Source: Salsuginibacillus kocurii DSM 18087
GTDB lineage: Bacteria > Bacillota > Bacilli > Bacillales > Marinococcaceae
DNA length: 64,000 nucleotides
Assembly: GCF_000377705.1 (NCBI RefSeq)
Contig: NZ_KB898625.1
Span: 124,001 to 188,000, forward strand
Direction of reading: 5' to 3'
Shown here: in pieces, positions 55,074 through 63,099 of the stretch
Layout of the letters: each line of letters begins with the position of its first letter
Position numbering within the stretch: the first letter of the stretch is position 1
Notes under the pieces: model-generated
Seen by the model: the letters and a program-made list of their open reading frames with translations, nothing else
Database searches by the model: none
What the model was told of the DNA's origin: nothing
Position numbers and translations under genes: made by a program

Positions 55074-56210
55074 TTACGACGCGCCGCCTACTTGCTGCGG
55101 GCTGGCGGGAAAGCGGTCCGGGTTGGCTTGTACGTATGCGTAGACGGTCTCTTCCATATCTTTGGTAAGTCTTGAGATCGTGTTCGGCGAGACGGAGAAG
55201 CGTTCACCGAGTTCTTTTTGCGTAAGCTGGAGGGTTTGGTTGGTGTCCAAGTCTTTCATATTGTTAATGACGGCGGCTGCGCAGGCGGCGGGCTTGCGCA
55301 TATTCGGCTGTTTGTCGCGCAGGTAGTCGGCCACGATGTCGATCAGGTAATAAAGGTTATGCTGTTCGTTTGCATCGATGTCCGTGTCAAGGAATTCAGC
55401 CAGGTGTTGTAACGCCTCATTGTACATGGTGATATCCAGGTCAAATTGATATGCATAGTCGCTAGCGTTAGCGACTTCCGTTTGTGGTTGCTCCTCAGTA
55501 TGCGTTTGGTCTGCCTCTTTTTCTACATATGAAAGCACCATCGTTAGCTGCATATCAAAGAAGTGGGAATCAGCGTAGGCCTGCCGGTCCGGCTGTCCGC
55601 TTTGGTTGAAATCTTCGGTTAAGTCAGACTCAAAGGTTTCATAAGGAATAGGTTGAATGAGCGGTGCCGGTAGTGAAAGCCAACCGTCTCTGTATGGGGC
55701 CGCAATGGTAAGAACAGAAGAGGCGTCTTCTTCTGTTTCTAACCGGTCGATTTGGTAAAGAGTTACGCTTTCGTTATCCGTCCAATTCGTCAGCTTGATA
55801 TAATCAGAAGCCAAGTCATCGATAGAGCCAATCAGAATCTTCGTATGTTCTAATTGTTTCATAGCTTCTTTTGTACGCTTGCGGGTGATATTTTTCTGCT
55901 CGCTATGTAAGAAATCTTGCCATTTTTCCCGGTTTAAAATCAGCGCATACCAGGTGAGAAAGATCGAATGCTGCGTGTCACGGTCTTCCACTCCAATGTC
56001 GCTGAACTTCTTCCATTCCTGCTGCTTAAGCTGATTCGCTTCCACATCAAACTTCAGTTTGTGCTCCGCGTGTTCTAAATACCTTGTCACAATCTCTTTA
56101 ATATCTTTTTTTACAAGCTGGTCGATACTTGGTGTGTCTGTGTTTGCACAGCATTTTTTATATTTTTTGCCGCTGCCGCATGGACACGGTTCATTTCGTC
56201 CAATTGCCAT
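55074..56210 (-). CDS. SEC-C zinc-finger protein with C-terminal helix-turn-helix
   Basis: The protein has 378 residues. The N-terminus is a complete SEC-C metal-binding motif (GRNEPCPCGSGKKYKKCC). A long middle region of unknown fold has acidic loops (about 25-300). The C-terminus has a helix-turn-helix segment (LTQKELGERFSVSPNTISRL, about 335-355). It is probably a zinc protein that binds nucleic acid or a protein partner. The role is unknown. Start fits an AAGGAGG site. Confidence 0.75.
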   Translation of the reverse strand: MAIGRNEPCPCGSGKKYKKCCANTDTPSIDQLVKKDIKEIVTRYLEHAEHKLKFDVEANQLKQQEWKKFSDIGVEDRDTQHSIFLTWYALILNREKWQDFLHSEQKNITRKRTKEAMKQLEHTKILIGSIDDLASDYIKLTNWTDNESVTLYQIDRLETEEDASSVLTIAAPYRDGWLSLPAPLIQPIPYETFESDLTEDFNQSGQPDRQAYADSHFFDMQLTMVLSYVEKEADQTHTEEQPQTEVANASDYAYQFDLDITMYNEALQHLAEFLDTDIDANEQHNLYYLIDIVADYLRDKQPNMRKPAACAAAVINNMKDLDTNQTLQLTQKELGERFSVSPNTISRLTKDMEETVYAYVQANPDRFPASPQQVGGAS

Positions 56211-56487
56211 GAATGGACCTCCTTTTTAAGGGTAGCTATGCCTATTGTAGCGCGAATTAATAGGGATGTCATGGGAATCATGTCGGAAAGTATTGGCAGA
56301 ATAAGTGTAGAAAGATGATAGATTTTTGTCAAATGTTGAAGGTATTGCGGGAAAAGGGGCAGTTTTGCGTCTCGCGCCCGGCCGATTACTGTGTGAGTGT
56401 TAGAAGACTTCGGGAGATGTTGGGAGGTTTAGGGATGGTTAGTGGAATCTCGGTTAGAGGGTGCGGCGTGTCGAGAGTGGAGGAGCA
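56211..56487. other. Gene-free leader region of the SEC-C gene
   Basis: AT/GC-mixed sequence with no convincing gene. GTGCGGCGT at 56461 resembles the array cores but is 27 bases, not 21, from the next one. Confidence 0.4.
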
Positions 56488-56613
56488 TTGCGCAGTGAAC
56501 CTAGTTTGTTGCACTGTGAGGGGCTATGGTTGAGGAATAAAGTTCTCTGATTGCAAAATGGCACCTTCCGCTTGCACAGTGACGAGAAATGTTTGCTTAG
56601 CCATCTGCCAGGT
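56488..56613. repeat. 21-nt phased array F (six units)
   Basis: TTGC-type cores start at 56488, 56509, 56530 (weak), 56551, 56572 and 56593, each exactly 21 bases apart; the clearest are TTGCGCAGT and TTGCACAGT. The bases in between are not conserved. Minus-strand frames show seven-residue periodicity (LCKRKVP, FCNQRTL, FLNHSPS). Confidence 0.7.
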
Positions 56614-56790
56614 AGGTAGCTCTGGCCATTAACGGGCGGGCCTACTCGTTGGCAGAAGATCCCCTGCACTCTCATTTATGGAAACACTCTAAAGATGGCA
56701 TTTCCCTACTATATTTTCATGAAGCCCATTTATAAAGAGACCCCTGGAGCCCCAATGGAACGAACTCTCATCGCTGTCCCCCAAACAGAA

Positions 56791-57285
56791 TTATGGCTGT
56801 ATCGAAACCGGTGTGCCGATTGGAACAATGCTTGCCAATTCCTCGACATCGTGATTAAACATACGAATACACCCTCTTGATACCGCGTGACCAATGGAAG
56901 CCGGATCATCTGTGCCGTGGATACCGTAATGCTGTTTGGACAAGCTCATCCACATGGTACCGAACGGGCCGCCAGGGTTGGGGGCTTTATTAATAATGAT
57001 AAAATCTCCAATTGGTGTTTCAAACAGTATTCTTCCGACTGCAATCGGGTACTCTCTTTGCAGAACACCCTCTCGAAATAACCACAGCCGGCGATTGTTG
57101 ATGGAGACTTCAATCTGATATGGAAGAGTGTGGGGATCAGGAAAACCTGGTATAACGAGCGGTTGGCCGGGATAAATCAAATTTGGATCAATCATCGGGT
57201 TGGCTTCAAGGATATCGGGCAGGGGCGTGCGGTAATCCCTTGAAATTTGTGTCAGCGTTTCGCCGGGTTGGACCGTGTGGAGCAA
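56791..57285 (-). CDS. LysM domain L,D-transpeptidase (YkuD family)
   Basis: About 164 residues. An N-terminal LysM module ([20 protein letters not shown], closing PGQPLVIP) is followed by a YkuD domain with the catalytic [20 protein letters not shown] motif (His, Ser and Cys seen). It forms 3-3 cross-links or modifies peptidoglycan; short LysM-YkuD proteins of this kind occur in spores. It has no signal peptide. TTG 57285, eight bases after GGAGG, is the likely start; the longer open frame runs back into an intergenic array and is not coding. Confidence 0.88.
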   Translation of the reverse strand: MLHTVQPGETLTQISRDYRTPLPDILEANPMIDPNLIYPGQPLVIPGFPDPHTLPYQIEVSINNRRLWLFREGVLQREYPIAVGRILFETPIGDFIIINKAPNPGGPFGTMWMSLSKQHYGIHGTDDPASIGHAVSRGCIRMFNHDVEELASIVPIGTPVSIQP

Positions 57286-57456
57286 AACAACCACCTCCAA
57301 AGGGTTTAGTTGCATTCTATGCGAATGTTGAAAAGTGTTTCCTTCGGGGAAATATACTTCGGCATAAAGCCTGCGGGGGCAGGGTGGGACCGGTTTATAG
57401 CTTGGGAAAATGAAGGGGATTATGACAGATACCCAGATAGAGAGTTTGGGGTTTAA

Positions 57457-57535
57457 TGCGGGGGAACGGCGAGGGGGTGCGGCGTCGAAAGATTTGAGTG
57501 CCGAGTGGGGTTCGTAATGCGGCGGTGAAAATGTT
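57457..57535. repeat. 21-nt phased array G (four units)
   Basis: TGCGG-type cores at 57457, 57478, 57499 and 57518, spaced 21, 21 and 19 bases. It lies just upstream of the L,D-transpeptidase gene and immediately before array D. Confidence 0.55.
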
Positions 57536-57556
57536 TTCTTATTTTTCAGGGGGGTG

Positions 57557-57703
57557 TTGCACATTCGCTCTTCTTCATTGCACAGTGAGTGCCTTCCGTT
57601 GCGCAGACACTCCTCTCCGTTGTACAGTGACCTGATTCCGTTGCGTAGTCACTCTCCTTCGATGCACAGTTACACACTCCCTTTGCGCAGAAGCCCCTTC
57701 ACG
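57557..57703. repeat. 21-nt phased array D (seven units)
   Basis: TTGCGCAGT-like cores (TTGCACAGT, TTGTACAGT, TTGCGTAGT and others) start at 57557, 57578, 57599, 57620, 57641, 57662 and 57683, exactly 21 bases apart. The following bases tend to be (N)ACTC-like and pyrimidine-rich but vary. The plus frame reads seven-residue units ([21 protein letters not shown]), with no ribosome site. Confidence 0.85.
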
Positions 57704-57848
57704 TGCGTACTCACCTTTTTGTCATCGAGTTGTCCCCTCCAGATATGTCCTTACTTCACTGCTAATAACGTAAGGCGGCGCTGCGGGGGCAGCGCTTCTA
57801 TTTGTTTTTTTATTGGGTTTTCTCTGGGGCTCGGACCACCGGTATTGG

Positions 57849-58004
57849 TTGTGGCGTCGCCTTGTTTGGTTGTGGCGTCGCGCAGCGGGCTTGTGGCGTG
57901 AATCCTGCTGGTTGTTGCGTCACCCTGGTCAGCTGTGGAGTGGCGGCCCTGACTTGTGGAGTAAACGGCTTATGTTGTGGCGTGGCACTTACTTAGTGTG
58001 GCGT
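57849..58004. repeat. 21-nt phased array E (eight units)
   Basis: TTGTGGCGT-like cores start at 57849, 57870, 57891, 57912, 57933, 57954, 57975 and 57996, exactly 21 bases apart, while the intervening 12 bases differ completely. One frame reads CGVALFG, CGVAQRA, CGVNPAG and so on. It ends about 45 bases before the first operator-like site of the DeoR gene. Confidence 0.85.
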
Positions 58005-58049
58005 GACCGATTTTCCTGCTGCCCTATAGTTGCTCATTTTACTTTTATA

Positions 58050-58168
58050 TGTTCAAAACGAACAAAATATACACTCACCAAAATTTTTTTCACAAAACAG
58101 CTATTTATTATTGACTAAAACAAACACTTTCATACATAATAACATCATAACTTGTTTGAACCGAACAA
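58050..58168. promoter_or_regulatory. Two operator-like repeats upstream of the DeoR-family gene
   Basis: GTTCAAAACGAACA (58051-58064) and GTTTGAACCGAACA (58154-58167) share a GTTYRAAMCGAACA pattern, each with partial dyad symmetry (GTTC..GAAC; TGTT..AACA). They flank an AT-rich promoter region about 100 bp long and end 17 bases before the start codon. They are good candidates for autoregulation by the DeoR-type repressor. Confidence 0.55.
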
Positions 58169-58183
58169 CAAAGAGGCGATAAC

Positions 58184-58960
58184 ATGAACGCTAATGATCG
58201 AAGAGAACATATTACAGAATTGTTAAAAGAGAAACAGCGGGTGGAGGTCGAAGAGTTGACGCAACGTTTAGGCGTGTCAACAATGACGATTCGCCGGGAT
58301 TTGAGCCAGCTTGAACAAGAAGGCAAGCTCATCAGAACTCACGGCGGCGCCGCTGCCCCGCAGACACTTAAAGGAGAGACGCCTTACTCTTATAAGGAAG
58401 GGTATTTTCAGCCCGAAAAGAAAGCGATTGCAGAGAAGGCTGCAAAGTTAGTAAAAGAAAATGCCACGATTGTTTTAGATTCAGGCACGACGACGTTAGA
58501 GTTGGCACGTGAATTAAAAGAGCGCGGGGATTTAACAATAATCACCAATGATATTCCAATTGCAGCCGAGCTTATAAACAGCCCTGCTCAAGTGGTGGTA
58601 GCGGGCGGAGAGCTGCAGCGCCATGTCGGGGCGATGTTCGGTCCGCACACGGAACAGCTTCTCCAAACATTATTTGTCGATCAGTTTTTTCTTGGGGCGC
58701 ACGCGGTTGACATTGAAGCCGGTGTGACCGCTCCAACGATGGAAAAAGCCCGCATCAAACAACTCATGATGGCAGCTGCTGAAGAAACGTGGCTTTTGAC
58801 TGATTCGAGCAAATTTAAGAAAAAAGCGTTTGCCCGGGTTTGCGGATTGGATGAACTAGAAGGTATTTTAACAGACAGCGGCTATGCAGAACGTGTTGGA
58901 GGCACCATTCATCAGCACCTTCTCCAAGTGCCGGCTCGAGAAGGAGGGAAGGTTCAATGA
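58184..58960 (+). CDS. DeoR-family transcriptional regulator of sugar-acid genes
   Basis: The protein has 258 residues. The N-terminal HTH (DRREHITELLKEKQRVEVEE, LGVSTMTIRRDLSQLEQEGK) and RTHGGA are typical DeoR; the C-terminal sensor domain (DSGTTTLELARELKE, ITNDIPIAAEL, FFLGAHAVD) binds a phosphorylated sugar or sugar acid. Its stop overlaps the start of the kinase gene by four bases. It is probably the local repressor of the operon that includes the kinase, PdxA2 and GntP genes. Confidence 0.9.
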   Translation: MNANDRREHITELLKEKQRVEVEELTQRLGVSTMTIRRDLSQLEQEGKLIRTHGGAAAPQTLKGETPYSYKEGYFQPEKKAIAEKAAKLVKENATIVLDSGTTTLELARELKERGDLTIITNDIPIAAELINSPAQVVVAGGELQRHVGAMFGPHTEQLLQTLFVDQFFLGAHAVDIEAGVTAPTMEKARIKQLMMAAAEETWLLTDSSKFKKKAFARVCGLDELEGILTDSGYAERVGGTIHQHLLQVPAREGGKVQ

Positions 58961-60240
58961 AGATTGGTGTAATTGCGGATGATTTAACCGGAGCCAATGC
59001 CACGGGTGTCCGCTTAACGAAAGAAGGATTCCCGGCCGTTACAGTCGTTCATAGTTCGCCTTTTCCTAAAGACCAAGGTTACGACGCTGTCATTATGGAT
59101 ACGGACAGCCGCTATTTGCCAACTGAAAATGCAGCAGAGCGGGTAAAAACAGCAGCTGAAGAACTAAATCACTGGGGAGCAGAGCTTATTTCTAAACGGA
59201 TCGACAGTACCGTCCGCGGCAATATCGGCCCCGAGCTTGATCAACTGCTTGAGCTTTTTCCTGATCGGGTGGCAGTCGTAACCCCTTCCTTCCCTGCTTC
59301 CGACCGGGTAGTTATTGGCGGCTACATGCTCGTAGACGACGTTCCTTTGCAAAAGACTGATGTAGCAAATGATCCAGTAAAGCCGCTAACGACTTCATGT
59401 GTGCCGGAATTAATTGAAGAACAGTCTACTCATACAGTCCATTCGATTGGGTTAAAAGACATAATGGCTTCTAACGGCCATTTACAAAAGGTACTGCGTG
59501 ATGCTTTTCAAAGCGGGGCCCGTATTATCGTCTGTGATGCGGTGACCGATGAAGATGTGGAGCGTATCGCTGCTACACTAAAAGAAATTCCGGAACAAGA
59601 TATTATTACGGTTGACCCTGGCCCATTTACCGCCGCTTATGCGTCAGCCTGCGCGGAGGAAATGAAACAAGGCGGGCGGATTCTCGCTACAGTTGGCAGC
59701 GCGACAGCACTTACCGGGAAGCAATTGGAGCGGCTCATTGAGGATGTTGACCCTACCGTTGTTTACGCGAAGCCTGAACAACTGGCGAGCTACACCGCTT
59801 CATGGGAAGAAGAAGTCCAACGTGTGACTGAAGAAGCGTTGAAGCGCCTGGCTGAACGAGAAGTACTCGTCATTACCACCCACCGCCAGGGAATGGAGCT
59901 GATTAATCTAAAAGCAAAAGCTCAGGAAGAAGGCGTAACCGAAGAGGCATTGGCCAAGCGAATGACCGATGGGCTTGGCAGCATTACCCGCCAGGTGATT
60001 GAGCGCGGCAAACCAGAAATTCGCGCCTGCTACTCCAGCGGCGGCGATGTCACTGCTTCCCTTTGCGCATTCAGCAGAGCCAACGGCATCGCGCTTGAAG
60101 ATGAAGTGATCCCACTCGCGTCTTACGGAAGGCTCGTCGGCGGTTATTTTGACCGGCTGCCGATTGTCACCAAAGGCGGCATGGTCGGCGATAAGCGTTC
60201 CATGCTCGAAGCGGTCAAATTCTTGCGCACGAAACTATAA
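58957..60240 (+). CDS. Four-carbon acid sugar kinase (D-threonate/D-erythronate kinase type, DUF1537)
   Basis: The protein has 427 residues. The N-terminal IADDLTGANATGVRL holds the substrate-binding DDLTGA motif of the DUF1537 family, with SKRIDSTVRGNIGPEL nearby; the C-terminal nucleotide-binding region has YSSGGDVTASLC and a KGGMVGDKR end. The family phosphorylates D-threonate, D-erythronate or L-threonate at C4. Partnered here with PdxA2, which together point to D-threonate or D-erythronate conversion to dihydroxyacetone phosphate (DtnK/DenK type). The exact acid cannot be decided. Confidence 0.88.
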   Translation: MKIGVIADDLTGANATGVRLTKEGFPAVTVVHSSPFPKDQGYDAVIMDTDSRYLPTENAAERVKTAAEELNHWGAELISKRIDSTVRGNIGPELDQLLELFPDRVAVVTPSFPASDRVVIGGYMLVDDVPLQKTDVANDPVKPLTTSCVPELIEEQSTHTVHSIGLKDIMASNGHLQKVLRDAFQSGARIIVCDAVTDEDVERIAATLKEIPEQDIITVDPGPFTAAYASACAEEMKQGGRILATVGSATALTGKQLERLIEDVDPTVVYAKPEQLASYTASWEEEVQRVTEEALKRLAEREVLVITTHRQGMELINLKAKAQEEGVTEEALAKRMTDGLGSITRQVIERGKPEIRACYSSGGDVTASLCAFSRANGIALEDEVIPLASYGRLVGGYFDRLPIVTKGGMVGDKRSMLEAVKFLRTKL

Positions 60241-60262
60241 TAACTACTTTTAGGAGGAATTT

Positions 60263-61279
60263 ATGATGACAAAGAAAGCGATTATTGCCATTCCAATGGG
60301 AGACCCGGCCGGCATCGGACCAGAAATTACAGTTAAATCTCTAGCTAACCAGGAGGTCTTTGAATCTGGAAAGCCTTTCGTGGTCGGTCAAATCGATATT
60401 TTAGAAAAAGCAGCCGAAGTGACAAAGACAGACATTTCCTTTAACAAAATTTCTTCACCGAACGAAGCGAAGTTTACCTTCGGCACTGTTGATGTACTTG
60501 ATTTAAACAACGTCGACATTTCTTCCCTCCAGTACGGAGAAGTGCAGGCGCAGTGCGGGCAGGCAGCTTATGAATATATTCAGAAATCAGTTGAATTTGC
60601 TCAAGATGGCAGCGCAGATGTGATTGCGACGACACCGATTAATAAAGAATCACTGAAAGCAGCGGAAGTGCCGCATATCGGCCACACGGAAATGCTTGCT
60701 TCAATGACAGGCATTGACGACCCGCTGACGATGTTTGAAGTTCGCACGATGCGCATCTTCTTCCTTACCCGCCACCTTTCGCTTAAAGATGCGATTGACC
60801 AAATGACCGCAGAGCGCGTGCATGATTATCTGATCCGCTGTGACGAAGCGCTCAAGCGTCTCGGCATTGAAGACCGCAAATTTGCCGTGGCCGGGCTTAA
60901 CCCGCACAGCGGCGAGAACGGCTTGTTCGGTCGCGAGGAAGTGGACCAAATCCGCCCTGGCATTGAACGCGCGCAAAAAGACGGTATTCCCGTTGAAGGA
61001 CCGGTACCGGCAGACTCTGTCTTCCATCAAGCCTTAAACGGCAAGTATGACGCCGTGTTGTCTCTGTACCATGATCAGGGCCATATCGCTGCGAAAATGA
61101 CAGACTTTGAACGCACCATTTCTATTACGAACGGGCTGCCGTTCCTCCGCACCTCCGTCGACCACGGAACGGCGTTTGATATCGCAGGCACCGGCATTGC
61201 GAGTGCGGTAAGTATGGAAGAATGTGTTAAACTTTCAGCAAAATACGCGCCCCACTTTACGGGTGAAACAGTAAAGTAA
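60263..61279 (+). CDS. pdxA2: PdxA2-type 4-phospho-D-threonate/erythronate dehydrogenase
   Basis: The protein has 338 residues. [19 protein letters not shown] is the N-terminal PdxA signature; [25 protein letters not shown] and [15 protein letters not shown] hold the metal and substrate ligands. The PdxA2 branch oxidises and decarboxylates 4-phospho-threonate or erythronate to dihydroxyacetone phosphate; the neighbouring kinase supports this over the vitamin B6 role of PdxA. AGGAGG site, 22 bp after the kinase gene. Confidence 0.9.
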   Translation: MMTKKAIIAIPMGDPAGIGPEITVKSLANQEVFESGKPFVVGQIDILEKAAEVTKTDISFNKISSPNEAKFTFGTVDVLDLNNVDISSLQYGEVQAQCGQAAYEYIQKSVEFAQDGSADVIATTPINKESLKAAEVPHIGHTEMLASMTGIDDPLTMFEVRTMRIFFLTRHLSLKDAIDQMTAERVHDYLIRCDEALKRLGIEDRKFAVAGLNPHSGENGLFGREEVDQIRPGIERAQKDGIPVEGPVPADSVFHQALNGKYDAVLSLYHDQGHIAAKMTDFERTISITNGLPFLRTSVDHGTAFDIAGTGIASAVSMEECVKLSAKYAPHFTGETVK

Positions 61280-61289
61280 TACCGGGTTG

Positions 61290-61315
61290 GCCTTCTTTGT
61301 GAACGCAAAGAAGGC
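61290..61315 (+). other. Intercistronic stem-loop between pdxA2 and gntP-like genes
   Basis: A perfect 10-bp stem (GCCTTCTTTG / CAAAGAAGGC) with a six-base loop and no T-run lies 11 bases after the pdxA2 stop. It may stabilise the upstream mRNA or partly end transcription, lowering permease expression. Confidence 0.55.
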
Positions 61316-61360
61316 ACCCCGTTCTTATATCTTATTTTTTACAGAAAGGGGTTTTGATTG

Positions 61361-62731
61361 ATGGATCCGTCCGGTACGCAAATGATTGTGGGTCTGTTGA
61401 TTGGTGTTTTTTTACTGATTGTCTTAGTGCTTAAAACGAAGATTCATGCGTTTGTCGCTCTATTGATTGCGGCTTCGGTGACGGGCATTGTCGGAGGCAT
61501 GCCGGCGCCTGAGGTTGTGGATGCGATTACGTTTGGTTTCGGGAATACGCTCAGCACGATCGGGATTGTGATTGGTCTGGGTGTCATGATGGGCCGGATT
61601 TTAGAGGTGTCCGGTGCAGCTGAACGGATGGCGTATTCGTTTATTAAGTGGCTTGGCCGCAAAAGAGAAGAATGGGCGATGGCACTTGCAGGTTACGTTG
61701 TATCGATCCCTATTTTCGTAGATTCAGCGTTTGTTATTTTAATGCCTTTAGTGAAGGCGCTTTCAACAAAAACTGGTAAATCGGTCGTAGGTCTGGGTGT
61801 GGCTCTTGCGATTGGTTTGAGTGCCACTCACCACGCGGTTCCTCCGACACCAGGCCCCCTCGGTGTTGCTGGGATTTTCGGCGCAGATATTGGATTAATG
61901 TTATTATATGGTCTTATTTTTGCAGGTCCTATTTTGGTTGTTGGAATTTGGTATGCCCGCTGGATCGGGAAAAAGATTTACCAGGTGCCAACAGAAGACG
62001 GCTTGGACTACGAACGCCCGGCAATGCCATCTACTTTGGACGAATACTATGAAATGCAAGAACAAAAGAATCTTCCTGGTCTTGGCATTTCGGTGGCGCC
62101 TATTATCGTGCCGATTCTATTAATCTTTGCCAATACGATTTCCGATGCGATGGGTGTTGAAGGCGTAGTTGCCGATTATATTCAGTTCTTTGGAAATCCG
62201 GTTATTGCAGTGGCAATTGGTCTGATTGTTGCGATTTACGGCTTGTTTAATGAGGTAAGACAGACGGAAGCAATCGAACGCATGGAAGAAGGAATTAAGA
62301 CTGCTGGTATTATCCTACTTGTTACCGGTGCCGGTGGCGCACTTGGTGAAGTTCTTCGGGAGAGCGGAACAGGCGACTACATCGGGGAACAAATGGCAGC
62401 CACTGCGATTCCACCCGTGCTGCTTCCATTCTTCATTGCCTCGCTTGTGCGCTTGATTCAAGGTAGCGGCACAGTCGCCATGATCACCGCTGCTTCAATC
62501 TCAGCGCCAATCGTTGTCGATATGGACATCAATATTGTGTTGGCTGCACAAGCCGCCACGTTGGGAGCGCTTATTTTCTCCTACTTTAACGACAGCTTGT
62601 TCTGGGTTGTTAACCGCATGCTTGGCATTAAAAACGTGAAAGAACAGATGCTTGTATGGTCCGTGCCAACAACACTTGCGTGGGCTGCATCACTTGTTAT
62701 GCTGATCATTGCGAACATGATTGTTGGGTAA
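61361..62731 (+). CDS. GntP-family permease
   Basis: The protein has 456 residues and about twelve to fourteen hydrophobic segments. The FVDSAFVILMPLVKALS region, the ATHHAVPPTPGPLGVAGIFG motif and the C-terminal FSYFNDSLFWVVNRMLG are typical of the GntP gluconate/sugar-acid transporter family. It would take up the four-carbon sugar acid that the operon degrades, by proton symport. ATG 61361 is preferred over the TTG three bases before, given the GAAAGGGG site. Confidence 0.9.
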   Translation: MDPSGTQMIVGLLIGVFLLIVLVLKTKIHAFVALLIAASVTGIVGGMPAPEVVDAITFGFGNTLSTIGIVIGLGVMMGRILEVSGAAERMAYSFIKWLGRKREEWAMALAGYVVSIPIFVDSAFVILMPLVKALSTKTGKSVVGLGVALAIGLSATHHAVPPTPGPLGVAGIFGADIGLMLLYGLIFAGPILVVGIWYARWIGKKIYQVPTEDGLDYERPAMPSTLDEYYEMQEQKNLPGLGISVAPIIVPILLIFANTISDAMGVEGVVADYIQFFGNPVIAVAIGLIVAIYGLFNEVRQTEAIERMEEGIKTAGIILLVTGAGGALGEVLRESGTGDYIGEQMAATAIPPVLLPFFIASLVRLIQGSGTVAMITAASISAPIVVDMDINIVLAAQAATLGALIFSYFNDSLFWVVNRMLGIKNVKEQMLVWSVPTTLAWAASLVMLIIANMIVG

Positions 62732-62755
62732 ATTCACCTGAAACATTAAAAAGGC

Positions 62756-62790
62756 ACCCTGCCCCGTGGAATGCGGCGGCAGGGTTTTTG
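62756..62790 (+). terminator. Terminator of the sugar-acid operon
   Basis: ACCCTGCC / GGCAGGGT stem followed by TTTTG, 24 bases after the permease stop codon. The rest of 62732-63099 shows no gene, only the antiporter leader. Confidence 0.85.
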
Positions 62791-63099
62791 TATGAGACAG
62801 TTTCGTGTGGTGCAAGGAGTCCATCGAAGTTCCGTGCATCCGTTTAGTTGAAAAGTAATGTTCTGTCCCCTATGTGGTACCAACCCTCCTGTGTTCTCCC
62901 TCTCTCCCGGTACATGCCTTTGTTATTAGTTTTCTATTTCTCACCTGATTTAATTTTCAATTCTGAATTTTAACAGCCGGTAGCAAAAGACATGAATGCC
63001 ATTTTACAATGGGATTTCGTGTGACTGAAATACCGATTAAACAATGAAGCATGTTATCTAGCAGCAACCTAAACCATAGATTGAGAGGGATCAAACCCA

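Noticed and set aside
57554-57901. Open frame of 115 residues over array D as a real repeat protein
   Set aside because: No ribosome site. The seven-residue periodicity follows from the 21-nt period, the opposite strand and other arrays give equally periodic but unrelated peptides, and the composition is not protein-like.
57557-58004. Arrays D and E considered as a CRISPR array
   Set aside because: The conserved core is only about nine bases with 12-base variable parts. CRISPR repeats are about 24-40 bases with similar-length spacers, and no cas gene is present.
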